Part shown: piece after piece, positions 4,196 to 9,939 of the stretch
Numbering within the stretch: the stretch's first letter is position 1
Layout of the letters: each line of letters starts with the position of its first letter
Assembly: GCA_024275815.1 (NCBI GenBank)
Contig: JAJRYI010000448.1
Location: 1-9,939 of the forward strand
DNA length: 9,939 nt
Reading direction: 5' to 3'
From: Actinomycetes bacterium
GTDB taxonomy: Bacteria > Actinomycetota > Acidimicrobiia > Spongiisociales > UBA5794
Position numbers and translations under genes: made by a program
Notes under the pieces: generated by a model
The model's database searches: none
Told to the model about the DNA's origin: nothing
What the model saw: the letters and a program-made list of their open reading frames with translations, nothing else

Positions 4196-6934
4196 ATGGA
4201 CATCCAGGCACGAGACGCCGCGTTGCGAGCAGATATCCGCCGGCTGGGAAACCAGCTCGGGGAGTCGCTGGTGCGCCAGGAGGGACCCGAGTTGCTCGAC
4301 CTCGTCGAAGAGGTTCGTCTGATCACGCGGCGACTGCGGGACCCGTCCGATCCGCAGGGCGACGCGACGCTCGATGAGCTGCTCGGCGAGTTGGATCTCG
4401 AGACGCTGAGCACACTCGGTCGGGCGTTCACCGCGTACTTCTACCTCGCCAACGTTGCGGAACAGACGCATCGGCTCGATGAGCTCGCAGCACGGACCCA
4501 CCGTGAGCGGGGGTGGATGGAGTCGACCGTCGACCAGATCGAGGCCGCAGGGCTCGAGCGGTCAGACATCGAGGCCGTGCTCGAGCGACTGGAACTCCGC
4601 CCCGTGTTCACGGCGCATCCGACGGAGGCGTCGAGACGGTCGATCCTGACGAAGCTCAACGCTGTTGCAGACCTCCTCGACGAACGTCTCGACACGAGAG
4701 CCACTGAAGCGGATCGACGGAGGATCGATCGGCGTCTCGCCGAGCTGATCGATCTCATGTGGCAGACGGACGAACTTCGACGGGACCGGCCCGACCCGTT
4801 GGACGAGGCCACGTCGGTGCTCTACTACTTCGATGCGCTGTTCGGTGAACCGATACCAGAGGTTCTCGATGGATACGCAGCCCAGATGCAGCGTCTCGGG
4901 ATCGCTGTCTCGATCGACCGCGCACCGATCAGGTTCGGTACGTGGGTAGGAGGGGACCGTGACGGCAACCCGTTCGTGACACCGGACGTCACTGAGGCTG
5001 TACTCGAGGCACAACACGATCGCGCGATACGGAACCTCATCGTGGCGATCGAACGCCTCGCTGCCGACCTGTCGACATCGTCGAGGATCCGTGGGGTGAG
5101 CAAGGAGTTGCTTTCCAGCCTCGAGCAGGATCGCCTGTCGCTGCCGGGAGTGTTCGAGCGATTCGGGGAACTGAACGCGGAGGAGCCTTACCGGCTCAAG
5201 CTCGCGTACATCCATCAGCGGCTCATCAACACGCGCGAACGCATGTCGCTGGGCTCCCACCACGAATCGGGGAGGGACTACCTGGTCGTTGCCGAGCTGC
5301 TCGGTGAACTCGCGCTCATCCATCGATCACTGCTCGAGAACAAGGGTGGACTCGTTGCATCCGGGATGGTCTCGAGGGCAACACGCACGGCGGCCGCGTT
5401 CGGGTTCCATCTTGCAACCATGGACGTGCGTCAGATCGCAACGGTGCATCATGATGCCCTTGGAGAGTTGTTCGATCGGCTCGGCACGTCTTACGCCGAG
5501 ATGGATGCGGACGGGCGAGCAGCGCTCCTAGCCTCTGAGCTCGCGGGGCGCAGGCCGTTGACGACGACCGCCTCGACGGTCACGGTCGATACGGCCCGCA
5601 CGCTCGACCTGTTTGGAACGATCAAGCGCGCCAAGGACCGCTACGGGCAAGACGTGATCGAGAGCTACGTCATCTCGATGACGAGGGACGTCGACGATGT
5701 TCTCGCTGCGGCGGTCCTTGCCCGTGAAGCCGGCCTCGTCGACGTCCCGGGAGGGGTCGCCGAGCTCGGCTTCGTGCCGCTCCTCGAGACGATCGACGAG
5801 CTGCGCTGCGCGGGTGACATCCTCGACCGGTTACTGAGCATCGACCCGTATCGCGAGATCGTGCATGTGCGTGGAGACGTCCAGGAGGTGATGCTCGGGT
5901 ACTCCGACTCGAACAACCACGGCGGCATCACGACGTCACAGTGGGAGATCTACAAGGCCCAACAGGATCTGCGTGACGTTGCAAGCCGCCACGACGTGGT
6001 GCTGCGCCTCTTCCACGGCCGTGGCGGCACGATCGGCCGTGGCGGGGGTCCGACCCATGAGGCCATCCTCGCACAGCCCTACGGCACCGTCGATGGCCCC
6101 ATAAAGATCACCGAGCAGGGTGAGGTCATATCGGACAAGTACGGCCTGCCCGCACTTGCCGCACGCAACCTCGAGTTGACGTTGTCTGCGGTCATCGAGG
6201 CATCCCTGTTGCACCGATCCCCGCGCCAACCTCCTGCGCGTCTCTCCCAATGGCACGCGACGATGGATGCCGTCAGCGACGCAGCCTTCGACGCCTACCG
6301 GAGGTTCGTCGAGCATCCGGATCTCGTCGAGTACTTCCTCAACGCAACACCGGTCGACGAACTCGGAGCACTCAACATCGGCTCCCGTCCGTCCCGACGG
6401 CCCGGTGGCGGTGGGTCTCTCGACGGTCTGAGGGCGATCCCATGGGTGTTCGGTTGGACGCAGTCCCGCCAGATCATCCCCGGATGGTTCGGCGTGGGTT
6501 CCGGGCTGGTGGCAGCCCGCAACGCAGGTCACGGACCGACGATCGACGACATGTACACCGAGTGGTCGTTCTTCCGGACGTTCCTGTCGAACGTGGAGAT
6601 GACCGCGGCCAAGACCGACCTCGGTATCGCCCGCCGCTACGTCGAAGGCCTCGTGCCGCAACGTGTTCGGCCACTGCTCAGGGTGATCGAGGACGAGTAC
6701 ACGAGGACCGTCGACGAGCTTCTCCGGATCACCGGGGGGAGCACGCTGCTTTCAGATAGTCCCGTCCTGCGACGCACCCTGGAAGTGCGCGACACCTATC
6801 TCCAGCCCCTCCATCACCTTCAGGTGAACATGCTCGGCCGTTCCCGCACCGAGGAGCACGACGACCCGCTCTTGCGCCGGGCTCTCCTGCTCACGGTCAA
6901 CGGCATCGCTGCGGGTCTCCGCAACACGGGGTGA
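4196..6934 (+). CDS. ppc: Phosphoenolpyruvate carboxylase
   Basis: PEP carboxylase adds bicarbonate to PEP, giving oxaloacetate and phosphate; it refills the TCA cycle and feeds aspartate, hence homoserine and methionine. The 912-residue protein is full length. Motifs: VFTAHPTEA (137-145) with catalytic His141; GGDRDGNPF (252-260); GYSDSNNHGG (568-577); FHGRGGTIGRGGGPTHEA (606-623) with the glycine loop and catalytic Arg; QGEVISDKYG (641-650); and a C-terminal RNTG. Lys806 in AAKTDLG and the terminal Asn match positions used for aspartate inhibition in E. coli. In GYSDSxK the usual Lys (E. coli Lys546, linked to bicarbonate binding) is Asn574. I chose the ATG at 4196, since upstream GTGs at 4160 and 4190 have no better ribosome site. 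It is divergent from the met operon and convergent with the ligase gene, whose end is 16 bases away with no visible terminator. Confidence 0.96.
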   Translation: MDIQARDAALRADIRRLGNQLGESLVRQEGPELLDLVEEVRLITRRLRDPSDPQGDATLDELLGELDLETLSTLGRAFTAYFYLANVAEQTHRLDELAARTHRERGWMESTVDQIEAAGLERSDIEAVLERLELRPVFTAHPTEASRRSILTKLNAVADLLDERLDTRATEADRRRIDRRLAELIDLMWQTDELRRDRPDPLDEATSVLYYFDALFGEPIPEVLDGYAAQMQRLGIAVSIDRAPIRFGTWVGGDRDGNPFVTPDVTEAVLEAQHDRAIRNLIVAIERLAADLSTSSRIRGVSKELLSSLEQDRLSLPGVFERFGELNAEEPYRLKLAYIHQRLINTRERMSLGSHHESGRDYLVVAELLGELALIHRSLLENKGGLVASGMVSRATRTAAAFGFHLATMDVRQIATVHHDALGELFDRLGTSYAEMDADGRAALLASELAGRRPLTTTASTVTVDTARTLDLFGTIKRAKDRYGQDVIESYVISMTRDVDDVLAAAVLAREAGLVDVPGGVAELGFVPLLETIDELRCAGDILDRLLSIDPYREIVHVRGDVQEVMLGYSDSNNHGGITTSQWEIYKAQQDLRDVASRHDVVLRLFHGRGGTIGRGGGPTHEAILAQPYGTVDGPIKITEQGEVISDKYGLPALAARNLELTLSAVIEASLLHRSPRQPPARLSQWHATMDAVSDAAFDAYRRFVEHPDLVEYFLNATPVDELGALNIGSRPSRRPGGGGSLDGLRAIPWVFGWTQSRQIIPGWFGVGSGLVAARNAGHGPTIDDMYTEWSFFRTFLSNVEMTAAKTDLGIARRYVEGLVPQRVRPLLRVIEDEYTRTVDELLRITGGSTLLSDSPVLRRTLEVRDTYLQPLHHLQVNMLGRSRTEEHDDPLLRRALLLTVNGIAAGLRNTG

Positions 6935-6950
6935 CGTCGAGTTTCAGCAC

Positions 6951-8561
6951 TCAGTGGATCCGACGGTCGTAGCCAGACCACTCCTTGTCACGCAGGACGT
7001 ACTTCTGGATCTTGCCCGTCGAGGTCTTCGGCAACTCGTCGACGATGTCGACCGCATCGGGTGCCTTGAAGTGGGCAAGGCGGCTGCGGACGTGTTCGAT
7101 GATCTCGGCACCGGTAGCGTCCTGGCCTTCCTTGAGGACCACGAACGCCTTTGGACGCTCACCCCACTTTTCGTGGGGTACGGCCACGACGGCGCACTCG
7201 AGGACCGATGGATGCGACGCGATCGCCCGCTCGACCTCGATCGTCGAGATGTTCTCCCCGCCCGAGATGACGATGTCCTTCGAACGGTCTCGCAGATCGA
7301 TGTAGTTGTCGGGATGCCACACGGCAACGTCCCCTGAGTGGAACTCGCCGCCGCGGAACGCTTCGGTGGTTCCTTCAGGGTTGGCGAAGTACCCCTTCAT
7401 GACGTTGTTGCCGCGCATGACGACCTCACCGAGCGTCTCGGCGTCCTTGGGTACGTCGGCCATGTCGTCGTCCACGACGCGGGTCGGGTCTGCAATGATG
7501 TACGACACGCCCTGACGGGACAGGAACCCGGCACGTTCGGCAACGTCGAGGTCCTCGACGCCGGGCTGGAGTTCACACACCGTGTGCGGGCCGTAGGTCT
7601 CGGTGAGGCCGTAGACGTGCACGATGGTGGCCCCGAGGCCTTCCATCGCCTCGATGATCGTCGGGCTCGGAGGAGCCCCAGCGGTCGTGATCGTCACCGG
7701 CTGAGGGAACGGGTGTGCTTGTGGAGCGTTGGCGAGGCCGATCAGCACCGTCGGCGCGGCGTTGAAGTGGGTCACGCCCTCGCTGTCGACGAGGGACCAG
7801 ATATCGGATGGGTCGACCTGTCGTAGACATACATGGGTACCGCCGATGGCGGTCACGCCCCACGTCGTGCACCACCCGTTGCAGTGGAACATCGGAAGCG
7901 TCCACAGATACACCGAGTCGAGGGAGTGCTTCGAGTGGATGATCTCCCCGAGCGCGTTGAGGTACGCACCGCGGTGTGTGTACATCACACCCTTGGGTTG
8001 TCCCGTGGTGCCCGACGTGTAGTTGATCGAGATCGTCCGTTCCTCATCGTCGACGGTCCACGGCAGTGGATCATCCGATCCGCGACCGAGGAGTTCGTCG
8101 TAGGGGGTCGTCGCGAAACCAGGGTCGACGCCGATCTCGTCGATGGCGACGATCTCTCCGACGGTCTCGAGATCGGTGACGATCGGTGCAAGGGGTGCAA
8201 GCAACTCGGTGTCACCGATGAGCATCCTGGCACCCGAGTGGTCGAGGATGGTCTGGATCTCCTCGGGGGAGAGCCTCGTGTTGATCGCAACGAGAACACC
8301 GCTGATGAGCGGTACGGCGAAGTGTGCGATGAGCATCTCGGGGATGTTCGGGCACAGGTACGCGACCCGGTCGCTCTCACCGATGTCGGACGCGGCCAGG
8401 GCGTTGCCGAGGCGCGTTGTGTGCGCTGCCATCTCGCCATAGGTGATCGATCTGTCACCGTGAACGATCGCTGTCTTGTCCGGCCACACGATCGCCGACC
8501 GCTCCAGGAACGAAAGCGGGGTCAGCTCGGACCGGTATACGGGGTTTATCGTTCGCTCCAC
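6951..8561 (-). CDS. Acyl-CoA ligase, AMP-forming (DmdB / plant AAE-like)
   Basis: This ANL-superfamily enzyme activates a carboxylic acid with ATP to an acyl-AMP and then to acyl-CoA. The 536 residues hold all core motifs: P-loop YTSGTTGQPKGVMYTHRG (181-198), PMFHCNGW (223-230), YGLTETYGP (317-325), HSGD (408-411), the hinge LRDRSKDIVISGGENIS (423-439) and PKTSTGKIQK (511-520) with catalytic Lys517. The LWTLPMFHCNGW signature is shared with plant acyl-activating enzymes and bacterial medium-chain or methylmercaptopropionate (DmdB) ligases; the exact acid cannot be read from sequence. The GTG start at 8561 lies inside the upstream crotonase gene (16-base overlap with its TAA at 8546), implying translational coupling. 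The 3' end is convergent with ppc. Confidence 0.9.
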   Translation of the reverse strand: MERTINPVYRSELTPLSFLERSAIVWPDKTAIVHGDRSITYGEMAAHTTRLGNALAASDIGESDRVAYLCPNIPEMLIAHFAVPLISGVLVAINTRLSPEEIQTILDHSGARMLIGDTELLAPLAPIVTDLETVGEIVAIDEIGVDPGFATTPYDELLGRGSDDPLPWTVDDEERTISINYTSGTTGQPKGVMYTHRGAYLNALGEIIHSKHSLDSVYLWTLPMFHCNGWCTTWGVTAIGGTHVCLRQVDPSDIWSLVDSEGVTHFNAAPTVLIGLANAPQAHPFPQPVTITTAGAPPSPTIIEAMEGLGATIVHVYGLTETYGPHTVCELQPGVEDLDVAERAGFLSRQGVSYIIADPTRVVDDDMADVPKDAETLGEVVMRGNNVMKGYFANPEGTTEAFRGGEFHSGDVAVWHPDNYIDLRDRSKDIVISGGENISTIEVERAIASHPSVLECAVVAVPHEKWGERPKAFVVLKEGQDATGAEIIEHVRSRLAHFKAPDAVDIVDELPKTSTGKIQKYVLRDKEWSGYDRRIH

Positions 8562-9316
8562 TGCGGCTCACGCTTCTCCAGGAAGGCACCCATGCCTTCT
8601 TGTGCATCTTCGTTCGCTGCGTTGGCAGCCATCACCGGTGTCGCTACAGCGTAGGCAGCGTCCTCGCTCATCTCGGCTTGCGCGTAGTAGGTGCACTTGC
8701 CGAGGGCGATCGTGTTCTTGGAGTAGCGCAGGATCTTGCCCGCCATCTCGGCGACGGCGTCGTCGAGATCCTCGGCGGGAACGACCTGGTTGATGAGCCC
8801 CCAGTCGAGGGCCGTTGCAGCATCGATCGGTTCGCCGGTGAGCAGCATCTGCATGGCCCGCTTGTGGCCGACCGCCCGGCTGACGGGAACCATCGGTGTG
8901 TGGCAGAACAGCCCGATCTTGACTCCGGGGGTGGCGAACCAGGCGGTGTCGGCGGCGATGGCGAGGTCACAGCTTGCAACGAGCTGGCAGCCGGCTGCCG
9001 TTGCAACACCCTGGACCTTCGCGATCACCGGTTGGCGAAGATCGCGCACCGCTTTCATCATCTGGCCACAGGTGTCGAACAGTTCGGCGTAGTAGTCGTC
9101 GGGGCGGTCCATCATCTCGGCGATGTCGTGGCCTGCGGAGAACACCTTGCCTTCTGCTGCCATGACGACGACACCGACGTCCTGGGGTATCTCATCGAGG
9201 GTTGCGATCACCGACTTCATGAAGTCGAGGCCGAGTGCGTTGCGTTTCTCGGGCCTTGCGAGGGTGACGGTGGCGATGGGTCCGTCGATCTCAAGACGGA
9301 CATGTTCGGACGTCAT
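8546..9316 (-). CDS. Enoyl-CoA hydratase-like protein, ECHDC3 type, without catalytic glutamates
   Basis: This 256-residue crotonase-fold protein has both oxyanion-hole segments: VFSAGHDIAEM (58-68) and GVATAAGCQLVASCDLAIAA (103-122). It also has FATPGVKIGLFCHTP (127-141) and a C-terminal FLEKREPQWSE. These phrases closely resemble, from memory, human ECHDC3 (GLATAAGCQLVASCD, FATPGVNVGLFCSTP). In classical hydratases Glu144 and Glu164 (rat numbering) act as acid and base; the aligned residues here are Gln111 and Gly131. Water addition is therefore unlikely by the usual mechanism; an isomerase, hydrolase or other CoA-ester role is possible, and the family's reaction is not settled. The ATG at 9316 has a strong AGGAGAG 5 bases upstream. 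It is the first gene of a two-gene unit with the overlapping acyl-CoA ligase, so both probably act on the same acyl-CoA. Confidence 0.88.
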   Translation of the reverse strand: MTSEHVRLEIDGPIATVTLARPEKRNALGLDFMKSVIATLDEIPQDVGVVVMAAEGKVFSAGHDIAEMMDRPDDYYAELFDTCGQMMKAVRDLRQPVIAKVQGVATAAGCQLVASCDLAIAADTAWFATPGVKIGLFCHTPMVPVSRAVGHKRAMQMLLTGEPIDAATALDWGLINQVVPAEDLDDAVAEMAGKILRYSKNTIALGKCTYYAQAEMSEDAAYAVATPVMAANAANEDAQEGMGAFLEKREPQWSER

Positions 9317-9385
9317 AGTGTCTCTCCTGGGGTGATCTTCGTACCTTCACGAGGCACGCCATGGGCGGCGCCCGCGACGACAATC

Positions 9386-9391
9386 ACCATA
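9386..9391 (-). promoter_or_regulatory. Candidate extended -10 box for the crotonase-ligase unit
   Basis: On the minus strand TGGTATGGT gives an extended -10 (TG, one base, TATGGT) about 70 bases upstream of the crotonase ATG at 9316. No good -35 is seen. The evidence is hexamer likeness and position only. Confidence 0.3.
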
Positions 9392-9437
9392 CCACTGCCC
9401 GATAGCGGTCATCGAGGCGCACAGCCGGTTCGCGACC

Positions 9438-9443
9438 TATCAT
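9438..9443 (+). promoter_or_regulatory. Candidate -10 box for the fluoride riboswitch/crcB transcript
   Basis: TATCAT lies 7 bases before position 9451, where the aptamer begins, so transcription would start right at the riboswitch. The match to TATAAT and its placement support it; no clear -35 was found. Confidence 0.45.
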
Positions 9444-9450
9444 CTGGTCG

Positions 9451-9498
9451 ACGGCGATGGGGCTCGCCACAACCGCCACATGGCTGATGGCTCCTGCA
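9451..9498 (+). ncRNA. Fluoride riboswitch (crcB motif)
   Basis: The sequence fits the fluoride aptamer consensus: GGCGATGGGGCTCGCC (9453-9468, stem GGCG/CGCC), then the AACCGCC stretch (9471-9477), a short stem GCC/GGC closed by ACAT, and GCTGATGGCTCCTGC (9483-9497). The loop GGGGCT (9459-9464) can form the required pseudoknot with GGCTCC (9489-9494), with two G-U pairs. It lies directly ahead of a CrcB/FluC gene on the same strand, the usual regulon of this riboswitch. The layout was compared with the Pseudomonas syringae aptamer from memory. Confidence 0.9.
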
Positions 9499-9524
9499 AC
9501 CTGCAACCTCGTGGACGGAGCCAT
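9487..9524 (+). promoter_or_regulatory. Expression platform: SD/start-codon sequestering stem
   Basis: ATGGCTCC (9487-9494) is perfectly complementary to GGAGCCAT (9517-9524), an 8-bp stem that covers the GGAG ribosome site and the first two bases of the crcB ATG. Its 5' arm is the same strand that forms the aptamer pseudoknot. Fluoride binding should favour the pseudoknot and free the ribosome site, so this looks like a translational ON switch. Confidence 0.7.
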
Positions 9525-9939
9525 GACCGACTCAGCGACTCACCGCCGGCCGTCGTTCGGCAGGCAGGGGATCACCCGATGGTCGGGACCACTCACCGTC
9601 ATAGTCGGCGGATTCGTTGGTTCGGCCGGGCGGTATCTGGTACTGGTCGCGGTTCCCGACGTTCCTGGAGGCTTCCCTTCCGAGGTGCTCACCGTCAACC
9701 TCCTCGGCTCACTCGCCCTCGGGTTCTTTCTGGCGAGGAGGGAACGGTCCATCGGTTCTCTCTCGTCGCTGCGGTTCTGGGCGATCGGTGTTCTCGGATC
9801 CTTCACGACGTTCTCTGCGTTCAGCCTCGAGGTCGTAGATCTCGTCAACCGTGGTGATGCCGTCATCGCCGCCGTGTACGTGGGTGTGTCGATCATCGGT
9901 GGGCTCCTTGCAGCGGTACTCGGACTGCGCGTCGGGAGC
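9523..9939 (+). CDS. crcB: Fluoride ion channel CrcB/FluC (3' partial)
   Basis: CrcB/FluC is a small dual-topology membrane channel that exports fluoride. The 139 residues in the window show GGFVGSAGRY (29-38) in the first membrane segment, LTVNLLGSLALGFFL (56-70) with the conserved Asn in the second, GVLGSFTTFSAFSLE (89-103) with the TTFS phenylalanine/threonine track in the third, and a fourth segment AAVYVGVSIIGGLLAAVLGL (116-135). The frame is still open at the window end, so the C-terminus is missing, though most of the family length (about 120-130) is present. I chose ATG 9523: in-frame ATG 9487 lies in the riboswitch, and the sequestering stem ends at 9523. GGAG lies only 2 bases upstream of the ATG, with GGAC a little further. 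The 21-residue hydrophilic N-terminus is longer than usual. A second crcB may follow, as in many actinobacteria. Confidence 0.93.
   Translation, partial: MTDSATHRRPSFGRQGITRWSGPLTVIVGGFVGSAGRYLVLVAVPDVPGGFPSEVLTVNLLGSLALGFFLARRERSIGSLSSLRFWAIGVLGSFTTFSAFSLEVVDLVNRGDAVIAAVYVGVSIIGGLLAAVLGLRVGS

Noticed and set aside
4562..5323. Long antisense ORF opposite ppc (and similar ones at 5936-6661, 7833-8654 and 8600-9487)
   Set aside because: These are high-GC shadow frames opposite genes with clear family motifs; they have no recognisable domains.
6935..6950. Bidirectional terminator between ppc and the ligase gene
   Set aside because: Only 16 bases separate the two stop codons, and no hairpin is visible in or around them.
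8546..9316. DmdD (methylthioacryloyl-CoA hydratase) identity for the crotonase
   Set aside because: DmdD is expected to keep the catalytic glutamates, which are Gln and Gly here; ECHDC3-like phrases fit far better.
9480..9857. Plus-strand ORF starting ATGGCTGATGGC in the riboswitch
   Set aside because: It starts within the aptamer and runs out of frame with crcB; the crcB frame carries all the FluC motifs.

Overview
This is a high-GC, densely coding window that looks like an actinobacterial chromosome, perhaps Acidimicrobiia. That placement rests on GC-rich codon use, GTG starts, Streptomyces-like PEP carboxylase motifs and overlapping ATGA gene junctions; it is an inference, not an identification. 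There are nine protein genes (two cut by the window edges), one probable Met/Cys-rich leader peptide and one confident riboswitch. No tRNA, rRNA, insertion sequence or CRISPR array is visible.

Layout. Positions 1-176 (minus) hold the N-terminus of glutamate synthase large subunit (gltB), running off the left edge. Positions 301-4028 (minus) form a sulfur/methionine operon, in transcription order: a 39-codon leader ORF carrying M-S-M-C-M-C-M, an OsmC-family protein, O-acetylhomoserine sulfhydrylase (metY), a small CoA-binding (YccU-type) protein and homoserine O-acetyltransferase (metX). The last three are joined by two ATGA overlaps. A divergent regulatory region (4029-4195) with a perfect 16-bp palindrome separates this operon from PEP carboxylase (ppc, plus, 4196-6934). 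Positions 6951-9316 (minus) hold an ECHDC3-like crotonase lacking both catalytic glutamates, overlapping a downstream acyl-CoA ligase of the DmdB/plant-AAE type. At the right edge, a fluoride riboswitch (about 9451-9498) precedes a fluoride channel gene (crcB/fluC, plus, from 9523) that runs off the end.

How the genes fit together. PEP carboxylase makes oxaloacetate, the precursor of aspartate and homoserine; MetX acetylates homoserine and MetY adds the sulfur. The divergent ppc/met arrangement therefore joins carbon supply to methionine synthesis. The leader ORF, with Met and Cys codons next to an 11-bp RNA stem and a competing hairpin, suggests attenuation by methionine/cysteine supply. The fluoride gene has a readable translational switch: the pseudoknot strand of the aptamer is also half of an 8-bp stem covering the Shine-Dalgarno sequence and the start codon.

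The most novel-looking items are the Met/Cys leader, the CoA-binding gene embedded in the met operon, the glutamate-less crotonase with its coupled ligase, and a lysine-to-asparagine change in the PEP carboxylase GYSDS motif.
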